In this document: piece after piece, positions 34,179-47,339 of the stretch
Layout of the letters: every line of letters starts with the position of its first letter
How positions within the stretch are numbered: the first letter of the stretch is position 1
Assembly: GCA_028571685.1 (NCBI GenBank)
Contig: CM053140.1
Coordinates: 149,963,701 to 150,027,700, forward strand
Direction of reading: 5' to 3'
Length of the DNA stretch: 64,000 bases
From: Heterohyrax brucei
Lineage: Eukaryota > Chordata > Mammalia > Hyracoidea > Procaviidae
Position numbers and translations under genes: made by a program
The notes under the pieces: generated by a model
What the model was told of the DNA's origin: nothing
What the model saw: only the letters and a program-made list of their open reading frames with translations
Database searches by the model: none

Positions 34179-37100
34179 GTTCATACCAAAACTAACTTAC
34201 AAAGGAAAGTCATTAAGGCTGAAGTCTGATTACTCAGTGGAAACTATGTTAGCAAGAAGGCAGTGAGATTACACAACCTTAAAGAAAAAAAAACTTCCAA
34301 CCAAAAATTGTGTGTCCTGTTCAATTGTCACTCAAGTATGATGATAAAACTAGGACATTAACAGATAAACAGAAATTTAGAGAATTTGCAAAACTGAAAC
34401 CAAAATTAGAATAAATATTGAAGAAGTTCTTCAACTAGGAAATCAATAACATCAGGTATATACTCGCTACAGTTCAGGACAGGGCACCCAGAGTCCAACT
34501 TGGATAGGGAATCCACAATGCTAAGTCAAAGCTAAAATACTAAAAACAGGGAACAGAGATCTCAGTATGTAAATTATGACATGACCCCCAAACAAGGAAA
34601 AATTAATGTATTCGTAGACCTTTCAAATGGAGAGGAAGTCAAAGCCATGCAAAGAATATAAAGACTGGCTTAAACTTAGATCATTAAGGTGGAATATTAG
34701 GATAGCCAGAAAGAAAACTAACAATACTGCACATCAAAACAAGAAACAAAATCTAGAAGCCTCAACAGATACAAAACCAACATTGAAAAGGATAAAAACT
34801 CATTAAGAAAAACAACAGAAATTAAGTGTAACAAAGAAACTGTTAACAACGCATAAAAAAGAACCAGAATGACAGCACTAATTCATACCTATCAATAATT
34901 ACACTGAACATGCCAGCCAAGTGCCGTCGACATAAATGGATTAAATGCACCAATAGACAAAGAGTAACAGGATGGATTAAAAAATGTGAGCCGTCTATAT
35001 GATGCCTACAAGAAATATGCCTTAGACTCAAAGATACAAACAAACTGAAACTCAAAGGGTATATGTCAAGCAAACAATGGTCAAAAAAGAGCAGGACTGG
35101 CAATATTAAGTCTCTTATAAAATAGACTTTATAGTAAAATCCAGCATCATGGACAAGGAAGGTTACTATTTATTGCTTAAAAGGTCAGTATATAAGAAAG
35201 ACATAAGAATGTGAAATATTTATGCACTCAACAACAGAGCTTAATACACTGATCACTGACAACATTGAAAGGCACTTGGCTTTGGCTACATGACAATCAA
35301 CCAAATGGACCTCATAGATATATACAGAACTGTCCACCTAACAACAGCCAAGTATACCTTCTTTGCCAATACACATGGAGCATTCTCCAGAATAGACTAT
35401 GTATAGGCCATAAAGCAAGTCTTAACAAAATATAAAGCACTGAAAAATTGCAACGCATTCTCTCAGACCATAAAACCAGAAAAGTTGAAATCAGTAGCAG
35501 AAAAAAAAACATGGATAGAAACTCAAACTCACAGAAACTGAACAACACCTTCAGCAAAAACTTCTGTGTTATAAAAGAAATCAAAGATGGAATAAAGAAA
35601 TTCATGGAATCTGATGATGAAAATACATCATACCAGCACCTATGGGATACAGCAAAAACAGTGCTCAGAGATAAAGATATCTCAATAAATGCACACATGC
35701 AAAATGAAGAAAGGGCCTGCATCAAAGAATGCTACAACCTGAAGTAGAAAGAGAACAACAAAAGAATCCCTTGGATACCAGGAGAACACAGATTTAAAAA
35801 AAAAAAAAAAACTAGAGCAGAACTAAATGAATTAGGTAACAGAAAAACAATTGAAAGAATTAACAAAATCAAAGCTAATTTTTTTAAGAGATCATATTTG
35901 ATAAACCATTGGCCAAACTCACAAAAGAAAATCAGAAGAACAAGTCAATAACTCTAGTAAGAAATGTGGCAGGTGATATCACAACAGACCCAATCAAAAT
36001 TAAAAGAATCATAACAGAATATTATGAAAAATTGTACTCTAACATATTTGAAAACCTAGAAGAAATGGACAAGTTTCTAGAATCACATTGCCTAGCAAAG
36101 TTAAAACAAACAAAAGTATAGCAACTTAATAAACTCATCACAAAAGGAGAGATTGAAAAAATAATCAAAAAACCACCAACCAAAGAAAAGTCCTGGTCAA
36201 CATGGCTTCATTGGAGAAGTCTACCAAACTTTTAGAGAGGAGTTAATGCCACCACTACTAAAGCTATTTCACAGCATAGGAAAGGATGGAACATTCCCAC
36301 ATTGGTTCTATGAGGCCAGCACAATCTTGATACCCAAACGAGGCAAAGATAACAAAAAAGACCAATATTTACAGACCAATTACAGATCAATATTTCTCGT
36401 AAACTTAGATGCACAAACACTCAACAAAATTCTAGCTGATAGAATTCAACAACATATCAAAAAAAGAAAGTAATTCACCATGACCAAGTAGGATTCATAC
36501 CAGAGATTCATATCATTTTTCTAATTTTTCTAATGCTTCAACATTAGAAAAATAATTAATATAGTCAAATACATAAATAAAACAAAGATACGAATTACTT
36601 GATTGTATCTATTGATGTAGAAAAGTCATTCTACAAAGCCCAACCACTTTCATGTTAATAACTCCCAGCAAATTAGGAGTAGAAGGGAAATTCCTCACCA
36701 TAATAAGGGGGAGTCATACAAAGCCAACAGCTAACATCATCCTGAATGGAGAGAGACTGGAACAATTCCCTTCAGCAGATGAGAACAGGAACCAGACAAG
36801 GATGCTCATTGGCACTACTTTTGTTCAACATTGTGCTAAAGGTTCAAGCCAGAGCAATCAGACAAGACAAAGAAATAAAGGGTACCCACACTGGTAAAGA
36901 AGACATTAAGGTATCTCTGTCTGAAGATGATAGGATCTGATACACAGAAAACCCTGAAGAAGCCACTGGAGGGAAAAAAAAATTGGAACTATTAGAAGTG
37001 TTCAGCCACGTATCAGAACATAAGATGAACGTAAATAGATAAGTTGGATTCTTCTACACCAACAAAGAGACCATCAAAGATGACATCAGCAAATGAATAC

Positions 37101-37311
37101 CATTTACACTATTCCCCAAGAATAAGTCTAGGAACGTACCTAACCAGAGATAATTACAAGACCCTACGGCAAGAAACCAAGAGACTTATGTTAAGTGGAG
37201 AAACCTACCTTGCTCATGGATAGACAGACTTAACATTGTGAAATTGTCTCTTCTACCCAAAGTGATCTGTACGTACAACGCAATCCCAATACAAATTCCA
37301 ATGTCATTTTT

Positions 37312-40300
37312 AAAACTGTGATTGAATGAAAGTATACAATCAAAATTAAATTTGCATACCTGCTTATCTGCAACTCCTTCTGCTCTCCTTGCTCAGTGAC
37401 AACACACACCTCCTTTTCGTTCTATACATGTCATATCCTCTTAATCTCCCGTTCCTTCATCTCCACCCTCTCTGCTCCCTTCTAGTAAGAGGCTAGTAGG
37501 ACAGCATCCTATAGATGCATAGAACCATAAAGTACACACATAGTATGGTCTCATTGTGTCCCTGAGTTCTGTCCATTCCTGTCTGAAGAGTTGAGCTCAG
37601 TAATATTTTCTTGTCAGGGGGAGCAGCAGATCTAGGGGCCATGCTCCCAGGGGAACTCCCAGTCCAGGGAAATATTAATTTTAGTGGAGTTCTCATGTTG
37701 CCACTAGTACTCAACATTGTGTGCCCCATCATGGCTGTCTTTGGTGGTGGCTGGGTACTATCTGGTTCCTCTGGTTACATATTGATACAGTCACCCATTC
37801 ACATGGGTCCTTCTGTCTTCTGGGCTCTTTTTCACTATGCATTTGTTGTCCTTTGTGACATCTGTTCCAGCTGAGTTGGGACCACTTGGTGTACCTCAGA
37901 TGGCAATGTGCTAGCTTTTAAGGCCTAGATACCACTCACCATTATGGACTGAAGAAGACTCTCTTAGCGATAGGCGAGTTATGCCAATTGGCCTTGATGT
38001 CCCTTGACAGCATGATCCCCAGACCTCTGCCCCTGTTACTCTATCCATGCAATGTCAGTTTAAGATTAAAATAGTTTTCAGTTTATGTTGAAGTGCAGTT
38101 AAGTTGACCTTCTTTCTAATGAGGGCTGCCACTGCTTTCACTCAAATTTCTATCAACTGTGTAATCTATGACCAGCCTTCTCCCTCCCCTCCCTTGTAGC
38201 CATCAAAGAGTTTCTTTCTCTGTACTTGAGTCTGTTTTTAAGTCCTTACAATAGGCCTCTCATACAATGCTTGTCCTTTTGCTGCTGACTGATTTCACTC
38301 AACATAATATCTTTCAATTGAAATCAAGTTATGGGATGCTTCCTGAAATCATCCTTGTTCTTTAACATTGCATAGTGTTCCCTTGAGTATAGGTACTGTA
38401 GTTTATCTGTTCGTCTTTATCTATTCCCACCTTTTTAGGGAAGTACCAGATTGCTTTTCAAAGAGTTATGCCATCTTGCAATTCCACCAGCAGTGTCGGA
38501 GAGTTCCAGTCTATCCACAGCCTCTCCAGCTTTTGTGGTTTTGTGTTTTTTGGATCATGGTGTAAGATGGTATCTCATTGTACTTTAGATTCGGACTTCT
38601 CTAACAGCTAGTGATCATGAGCATTTCTTCATATGTCTTTTGGCTGCCTGGATGTCCTCTTTGGTGAAGTGTCTGTTTATCTCCTTTGTCCATTGCTTAA
38701 TTGGGTTATTTACCTTTAACTTGCTGGTGTTTTGCAGTACCTTGTAAATTATGGAGAGCAGACATCTGTCTGATATGCAGTTGCCAAGTATTTTTTCTCA
38801 TTTTGTAGGTGGTCTTTTAAGTCTTGATAAAGTCTTTGGATGAGCAAAAGTGTTTGATTCTTAGTAGTTCCCGTTTGTCTATTTTCTATCGTTCATGCTT
38901 TGTCAGATTTTGAAGTCTAAGCTGTACATTAAAACTTCCGTTGTTGACCCCATTTTATCTAGCATGATCTTTATCATTTTAGGTTTGATAGATCTTTATC
39001 CAGTTTGAGTTAGTGTTTGTGCACAGTGTGAAATATAGGTCTTATTTCAATTTTGTGCAGACGGATATCCAATTTTGTCAGCACTATTTGTTAAAGAGAC
39101 TGTTTTTACATCAGTTTAGAATCTTAGGGCCTTTGTCGAGTATCAGTTGTTCATAGGAGGGTGGTGGCATCTCTGGAATCTCATTTGTTTTCCATCTGTC
39201 TGTATGCCTATTTTTGTACCAGTCTCAGGATGTTTTGACTACTATAGCAGTATGATAAGTTCTAAGGTTGGGTAGTATGAGGCCTCCCACTGTGTTCTTC
39301 TTCTTCAGTATTGCTTTGCTTTTCTGGGTTTTCTTTCCATCTCATTAAAAAACATCACTGAATTGATATTGGAATTGCACTATCTATGTAGATCACTTTG
39401 GTTAAAATAGACATTTTAACAATGTCCAGTCTTCCTATCCATGAGCATGGTAGGGTTCTCCCTTTATGTAAGTTTCTATTAGTTTCTTGCAGTAAAGTCT
39501 TATAGTTCTCTTTGTACAGGTCTGTTATTTCTTTAGTTAGATTTATTCCTAGGTATTTTACCTTCTTGGAGGCTATAGTTAATAGTATTGAATTGGTGAT
39601 TTCTTTTTGGATGATCTCCTTGTTGGTATAGAGTAATCCTACTGATTTACTTACTTTTATCTTTTATCCTGATACTTTACTGAACTCTCCTATTAGTCTG
39701 AGTGGTTCAGTTAAGGATTCTACAGGATTCTCTGTGTATACAATTATATCATCTGCAAACAGGGAGATGTTTACTTCTTCTTTGTGGGTGAAAATGCCCT
39801 TTATTTCTTTACCTTTTCTAATTACTCTGGCTAGAACCTCTAGTACAATGTTGAATAGAAGTGGTAAGAGTGGGTATCCTTGTCTAGTTCCCATTCTAAG
39901 GGGAATTCTTTCAGTCTCTCTCCATTCAGGATGATGTGGGCAGTTGGCTTTGTACAGATGCCCCTTATTGTGTTGAGGAATTTGCCTTCTATTCCTGTTT
40001 GCTGAGAGTTTTTAGCACGAATGGGTGTTGGACTTTGTTAAATGCCTTTTCTGCATTAGTTGACAAAATCTGGTGATATTTAACTTTTGTGTTATTTGTG
40101 TGGTTGATCATATTAATTGTTTTTCTGATGCTGAACCAGCCTTGCATCCCAGGTATGAATCCAATCTGGTCATGATGAATTATTTTTTGATATGTTGTTG
40201 AATTCTCTTGACAAGAATTTTGTTGAAGATTTTTTGCATCTAAGTTCAGGAGTTATCACTCATTGATCTTTAAGTCTCCTTTTTCTGTGGGATCTTTCCC

Positions 40301-43285
40301 TGACTCTGATATCAGGGTTATGTTGGCTTCATAGAATTAATTTGGGAGTATTCATCCCTTTCTATGCCATAAAACAGCCTTAGCAGTATTAGAGTTAATG
40401 ATTCTCTAAAGACTTGGTAGAATTCTGCTGTGAAGCCGTCTGGGCCAGGACTTCTTTTGGTTGGTAGTTTTTTGATGATTTTTCAATCTCTTCCTTTGTG
40501 ATGAGTTTAAGTTGTTCTACTTCTCCTTGTGATAATTCTGGTAGGTGATATGAATTTAGGAATTTGTTCATATCCTCTAATTTTCAAATCTTTTAGAATA
40601 CTGTCTTTCATAATATTCTGTTATGATACTTTTGATTTTAGTTGGGTCTGTTGTGACATCTCCACTCTCATTTCTTATTTGGGTTATTTGTTTCCTTTCC
40701 TATTTTTCTTTGGTAAGTTTAGTCAAGGATTTGTCAATTTTGTTGATCTTTTCAAAAAAACAGCTTTTGGTTTGGTTAATTTTTTCAATTGTTCCCTAAT
40801 TCCCTAATTCATTTAATTCTGGTACCTAGGCAGTTCTTCTCTTACTCTCTTTCTACTTGTTCAGGCTATAGAGTTAATTGGTTTGGGTCCTTTCTTCCTT
40901 CTGGATGTGTTCGTTAATAAAGATACATTGCCCTCTAAGTACTGCTTTGGCTGTATCCAAATAGATTCTGGTAGGATGTGTTTTTATTCTCATTTGATTC
41001 CATAAATTTCCTTATTTTATCCTTGATGTCTTCTATAACCTGTGGATTTTTGAGCAAGGTGTTGTTCAGTTTCCATGAGTTCCAGTTTCTATTTATGTTT
41101 TTTCTGCTATTTATTTTGACTTTTATAGCTTTATGGTCTAAGAAGATGCTTTGCAAAAATTCGATGGTCTGGATTTTGTTGAGATTTGATTTATGTCCTA
41201 ACACATGGTCTATTCTGGAAAATACTCCATGTGCATTGAGAAGAAGGTGTACTTATCTGTTGATGACTAAAACTTCTGTATACATCGATGAGATCTATTT
41301 GGTTAATTGTTGCAATAAAATCTTTTGTTTCTTTCCTGGGCTTTTTTCTGGGTGATCCACCCATTACTGGAAGTGGAGAGTTGAAGTCTCCAACTATTAG
41401 TGTGGAGTCATCTATCACATTTTTAAATGTAGTCACTGTTTGTTCTGATGTACTTAGATGCTCTGGTATTGGGTGCATAAATATTTAATATTATTAAGTC
41501 CCGATTGTGTACTGAATCTTTCAGCAATAAGTAGTGACCGTTCTTGTCCACAATGGTAGATTTTTATATTAAAATCTATTTTAACTGAGATTAGTAATGC
41601 TACATCTGCTCTTTTTTGTATATTGTTAGCTTGGTATATGTTATCACATCCTTTAATTTTCAGTTTGTTCATATACTTAAGTCTAAGGCATGTTTCTTGT
41701 ATAGACGGGTCATGTCTTTTGATCCAGTATGCCACTTATTGTCTCTTTACTGCAGCATTCAGTCCATGTATATTCAGTGTAATTATTGATAGGTATGTGT
41801 TTAGTGCTGTCATTTTGGTGTATTTATTTCTGTGTTGGTGTTTCTTATGTTGCTCTTAATATTCTGTCCTGGGTGATTCTTCTTTTGGGGCTGACTTTTC
41901 ATCTTTTCAGTGTTGGTTTTGTGTTTGTTGAGACTCCTGTGTTACGTTTCTTGTTTTGATTATGTTGCATTGTTATTGTGCTTCGCAGCTACATCTATGA
42001 TCTCCCTTAATATTCTAATCCCAATTTTAACATCTTCATTTCTTTTTAACTTCCTCTCCATATGAAAGGACTATAACTACTACTATAACTACTGTAACAT
42101 ATCCCTCTTTTTAGTGTGTTGTTGTCATAGCTTTCATGATATCATCACTGGTTCCCTTCTTTTAATATTATAGCTTTGACTGAGTTTTGTGCCTTCCCTA
42201 CCTGAGTAGATTTCTGGATGCTGCAGCCTGCATTGCCTCCTTGAATATACATTTAATGTTTTTGTTTTTCTAAGCAGCGAACTTCTTTCAGTACTTTTTA
42301 TAGTTTTGGCATGGTTGTTACAAATCTCTAAGCTATTTATCTGTGAATGTCTTAAATTTTGTCTTCATATTTGAGAGACAGTTTTGCAGGATACATAACT
42401 CTTGGTTGGAAGTTTATCTTCGACAAGGCTTTGAATGTGTCATCCCACTGTCTCCTTGCCGACATTGTTTCTGCTAAAATGTCAGACAAAAGCCTACAGG
42501 ACTTCCCTCTGAATGTTACCTTTGCTTTGATTCTCACTGCCTTTAAGAGTTTCTGCTTATGTTTCATTTTATTAAGCTTGATTATAATATGCCTTGATGT
42601 CTTTCTTTTGGGGTCTAGTTTTTTGTGGCATTTGATAGACTTCTTTGTTCTTTTTTGTCATAATTTCAGGAGTTTTCTGCCAGCAACTCAACAACAATAC
42701 TGTCTGTGTTTGCAGGTATCCCTCCCTGTTCAGGAACTCCAATCAATCATTGATTATTTCTCTTGATAGAGTCTCACATGTTTCTTAGTGCTTGTTGATG
42801 TTTCTTATTTCTTGTCTCTGATTTCTCCTCATAGATGCTGTTGTCATTTGCTCTATCCTTAAGGTCATTAAATCTGACTTTCATTTCCTCAGTTCTGCTC
42901 TTTTGGCTTTGGCTTGAATTATCTAATTCTGTAATTTTGTTACTGGTCTGCTAGATTTCTGAACATTGATATTCCATTAGCTTGAATAATTTATTTAATT
43001 TTTCATTTTGCTCTGTTGTATTTGTTTAATCTCTGGAAGGGCTCTGTATCTAGTTCTTTTGTACTCAACCTCCATTAGTTTCAGAAAGGCTTCATCATCT
43101 AGGAGGTTTTTTGACTCTTTATTTTGGGAGTTTGCCAGAGTCATGGTGGCCTATTTCTTCAAATGGTTAGCAATGGTCTGTTGACTTCGCGCCATCTAGA
43201 GGCCGTTTAGTTTTTCAGGTGTTACCTTAACAGGAGCCGAGGCATAGTTCTGACAAGGGAATCAGTCACCAGACACCAAACCCTG
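37312..43285 (-). mobile_element. L1 LINE, antisense copy A, nearly full length, dead
   Basis: Read on the minus strand: 5' end near 43.2 kb (gcgccatctagaggccg on plus), ORF1 C-terminal domain at 42352-42567 (AETMSARRQWDDTFKALS), ORF2 endonuclease at about 40935-41735 (VGDFNSPLPV), reverse transcriptase at 39664-39894 with motif [21 protein letters not shown] and the catalytic FADD at 39748-39759, then the C-terminal part and a 3' UTR down to 37312. All frames are broken by stops and indels. The 3' UTR end matches the small retroposons at 15.1, 16.6, 55.5 and 62.3 kb. Confidence 0.9.
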
Positions 43286-45472
43286 CCTTTGGCATCAGGG
43301 TTATGCTGGCTTCATAGAATGAATTAGCAAGTATTCCATCCCTTTCTATACTGTGAAATAGTCTCAGTAGTATTGGGGAGATAGCTCTTCTTTAAAAGCT
43401 TGGTAGAATTCTGTGGTGAAGCCATCTGGGCCCAGGCTTTTCTTCTTTGGTAGTTTTTTTAAATAACATTTTCAATCTCTTCCTTGGTGATGGATTTATT
43501 AAGTTGTTCTGCTTCACTTTGTGATAATTTACGTAGGCGATATAAATCAAGGAATTTGTCCATTTCTCCTGTGTTTTCAAGTTTGTTACAGACTTTCATA
43601 GTATTCTGTTATGATATTTTTCATTTCTGTTGGATCTGTTATGACAACTCCCCTCTCATTTGTTATTTGGGTTATTTGTTTCCTTTCCTGATCTTCTTTT
43701 GTAAGTTTAGCCAATAGTTTGTCAGTTTTGCTGATCTTTTCAGGAAACCAGCTTTAGGTGTTTTCAATTGTTCTTCTCTAAATCGTTTAGTTCTGCTCTA
43801 ATCTTTATGATCTGTGTTCTTCTGGTGCCTGAGGGGTTCCTCTGTTGTTCTCTCTCTACTTGTTCAAGCTGTAGAGTTAGTTCTCTGGTTTGGTTTCTTC
43901 CTTCCAGATGTGTACATTTATGGAGAAGAAGTGACCTCTGAGCACTGCTTTGGCTGTATCCCATAGGTTCTGGTGGAAAGTGTTTTCATTCTCATTGGAA
44001 TCCATAAATGTCTTTATTTCGTCCTCAATTTCTTCTATAACCCATGGGTTTTTGAGGAAGATGTTGTTCAGTTTCCCCGAGTTCCATTTTCTGTCTATGT
44101 TTTTTCTGCTATCAATTTGGACTTTTATGGCTTTATGCTCTGAGAAGATACTTTGCTTTAATTCAGTGGTATGGATTTTGTTGAGAATTGCTTTATGTCC
44201 TAACACATGGTCTATTCTGGAGAATGCTTCCTGTGCACTGGAAAAGAAGGTGTAGTTGTCCACTGATAGAAAGTTCTGTATATGTCGATGAGGTCTAGTT
44301 GGTTAATTGTGGCAATAAGATCTTCTGTGTCTTTACTGAGCTTTTTTCTAGATGATCTGTTCAATATTGAGAGTGGATTGTTGAAGTCTCCAACTATTAT
44401 TGTGAAGTGATCTACCTCATTTTTTAATGTAGTCAGTTTCTTCAATGGATTTAGGTGCTCTAATATTAAGTGCATAAGTATTTAATATTGTCAAGTCCTC
44501 CTTGTGTATTGAAACTTTCACCACTAAATAGTGTCCATCCTTGTCCACAATGATGGATTTTACATTAAAATCTATTTTATCTGAGATTAGAATTGCCACA
44601 CCTGCTCTTCTTTGTGTATTGTTAGCTTCATAGGTATTTTTCCATCCTTTAATTTTCAATTTGTTCCCATCTTTAAATCTAATGTGAGTTTCTTGTAAGC
44701 AATGGATGGGTTGTGTCTTTTGATACAATATGTCACTCGATGTCTCTTTACTGGAGAGTTCAGTCCATTCATGTTCCATATAATTATCAATAGGTATGTG
44801 TCTAGTGCTGTCATTGTAATGTGTTTATTTTTGTGTTGATGTTTTCTCCGTTGTTCCTATTAATCTGTTCAGGGACATTTTTCTTTGTGAGTTGATTTTT
44901 CACCTTTTTCAGTGTTGATTTTGTGGATGATGAGACTCCTGTTGTACGTTTCTTGACTTGATATGTTGCATCTTTATTGTGCTTTGTGGCTGCCCCTAAG
45001 ATTCCACTTAATAAGCTATCTATAAACCCAGTTTTAATTGCTACCGGTCTCATTAACTTCCTCTCCATCTGGAAGGACTATAACGACTGCAATGCATCTC
45101 TCTTTTTATATGATGACATCATAGTTTTCATGATGTGATCACTGGATCATTTCTTTGACTATTATAGCTTTGATTGAGTTTGAAGCCTTCCCTAACTGAG
45201 TAGATTTCTGGGTGATATATCCTGTATTTCCTTCTAAAATATAAAGTTTGTAATTTTGTTCTTCTAAGCCAAGAGATTCTTTCAGTATTTCTTGCAGCTT
45301 TGGTTTGTTTTTTACAAAGTCTTAACTCTGTTTATCCGGGAATGTCTTAATTTCATTTTCATATTTGAAAGATAGTTTTGCAGAATATATAATTCTTGGT
45401 TGGAAGTTCTTCTCCTCAAGGCTTTGAATGTGTCATGCCACTGTCTCTGTGCCAGCATGGTTTCTGCTTTAT
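43286..45472 (-). mobile_element. L1 LINE, antisense fragment B
   Basis: Covers the start of the RT domain through the ORF2 endonuclease (VVGDFNNPL; N-terminal region IHCLQETHIRFKDGNKLKIK at about 44.65 kb) to the ORF1 C-terminal end (KAETMLAQRQWHDTFKALR at about 45.45 kb). It lacks the RT catalytic box and the 3' end. The left edge abuts copy A and the right edge abuts copy C. Confidence 0.85.
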
Positions 45473-47134
45473 CATTGCATAGTGTTCTATGGAGTATATG
45501 TACCATAGTTTGTTTATCCATTCATCTGTTGATAGGCATCTGGGTTGATTCCATCTTTTTACTATTGCAGACTGTGCTTCAATAAACATTTGTGTGCATC
45601 TAACTGTTTGGATAATGGCTTTTGTTTCTGTAGGATATATTCTGAGTAGTGGGATTAATGGATCAAATGGTATATCTATTTATAGCTTTTTAAGGAAGTG
45701 CCAAATTGCTTTCCAGAGAAGTTGTACCATTTTGCAATCCCACCAGCAGTTTAGGAGAATTATGATCTCTCCACAGCCTCTTCAGCATTTGTTTTGTGGT
45801 TTTTGGTTCGTGGCCAACCTTGGGGTGAGATGGTATCTCGTTGCCAGATTCCTTTTCTGCATCAGTTGACAAAATCAGGTGATTTTTATCTTTTGTTATG
45901 TTTATGTGGTTGATCACATTAATTGTTTTCCTGATGCTGAACCAGCCTTGCATCCCTGATATGAATCCAACTTGGTCATGATGAATTATTTTTTGATATG
46001 TTTTTGAATTCTATTGGCTAGGATTTTGTGGAAGATTTTTGCATCTAGGTTCATGAGTCATATTTGCCTGTGATTTTCTCCTTTTATGGGATCTTTCCAT
46101 GACTTTGGTATCAGGGTTATGCTGGCTTCATAGGATGAATTTGGGAATATTACATCACTTTCTATGCAGTAAAGTAGTCTTGGTAGTATTGGAATTAAGT
46201 CCTCTCTAAAAGTTTGGTAGAATTCTCTGGTGAAGTCATCTGGACCAGGACTTTTTTTGGTTGGTAATTTTTTTATGACTTTTTCAATCTCTTCCTTTGT
46301 GATGGGTATATTGTTGTATTTCTCCTTGTGATAATTTGGTATGTGATACAAATCTAGAAATTTGTCCATTTCCTCTAGGTTTTCAAAATCTGTCAGAGTA
46401 CAGTCTTTCATAGTATTCTGTTATGATACTTTTGATTTCAGTTGGGTCTGTTGTGACTTCTCCCATCTCACTTTTTATTTGGGTTATTTGTTTCTTCTTC
46501 TGATTTTCTTTTGTAAGTTTAGCCAGTGGTTTGTCAATTTTGTTGATCTTAAAAAACAAACAGCTTTTGGTTTTATCATTTTTGAATTGTTCTTCTATTC
46601 TCTAATTCATTTAGTTCTGCTCTGATCTTTATGACTTGTTTTCTTCTGGTGCCTCAGGGGTTCCCTTGCTGTTCTCTTTCTCCTTGTGCAAGTTGTAAAG
46701 TTAATTTTTTGGTTTGAGCCCTTTCTTCATTCTGAATATACACATTTATAAAGATAAATTAACTTCAGAGCACTACTTTTGCTGTGTGACATAGAGTCTG
46801 GTAGGATGTGTTTTCATTCTCATTTGATTCCATAAATTTTCTCATTTTGTCTCTGATTTCTTCCATAATCCATGGATTTTTGAGGAAGGTGTTGTTCAGT
46901 TTCCATGAGTTCAAATTTCTACCTATTTTTTTCTGCTATTGATTTTGCTTTTATGGCTTTATGGTCTGAGAAAATGCTTTGCAATAATTCAGTGGTTTGG
47001 ATTTTGTTGAGGTTTGTTTTATATCCTAACACATGGTCTAGTCTGGAAAATGTTCTATGTGCATTGGAGAAGAAGGTGTTCTTATCTGTTAATGGGTAAA
47101 ACATTCTGTTTAAGTCAATGAGGTCTAGTTGATG
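45473..47134 (-). mobile_element. L1 LINE, antisense copy C with internal deletion
   Basis: The 3' part is at 45473-45845 (plus strand tatgtaccatagtttgttta). It then jumps at about 45846 directly to RT-upstream sequence (ccttttctgcatcagttgac). Compared with copy A this removes about 1.4 kb, including the RT catalytic box. The endonuclease region follows to about 47134. Confidence 0.82.
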
Positions 47135-47249
47135 AGTTGGGATCAACGATGGGAACAGGATACTAATAGTTACTACAGATGATAATCTCCCAAATTTTTG
47201 CTCACTATACAACATGGGTCACCCTTTCTCCAGCTTCTTTTCATGTTGC

Positions 47250-47335
47250 TACCAAAAACAAAACCCAGTCAGCCAAGTGCCGTTGAGTTAGATCCAGAAA
47301 AACAAAGCCAGCCAGCCAAGTGCCGTCAACTCAAA
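47250..47335 (-). repeat. Two tandem AfroSINE-tail fragments
   Basis: Two nearly identical tail pieces in a row (cagccaagtgccgttgagtt and ccagccaagtgccgtcaact) separated by an A-rich spacer. No SINE body is present. Confidence 0.55.
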
Positions 47336-47339
47336 AGAG

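Larger units (their letters stand above)
33545..37311 (+). mobile_element. L1 LINE, sense copy D, broken
   Basis: Decayed L1. ORF1 remnants lie at about 33545-33830 and 34190-34420, ORF2 at about 34850-37311. ORF2 shows endonuclease-region pieces and the RT motif-B region [19 protein letters not shown] near 36.8 kb; the catalytic FADD-equivalent is changed to SEDD. Two AfroSINEs interrupt ORF1. The element stops at caatgtcattttt, exactly where the antisense L1 at 37312 begins, so its 3' part is missing or displaced. Confidence 0.85.

Noticed and set aside
35448-36940. Open frames with reverse-transcriptase-like sequence
   Set aside because: They are fragments of decayed L1 ORF2, with stops and a changed catalytic box, and not host genes.
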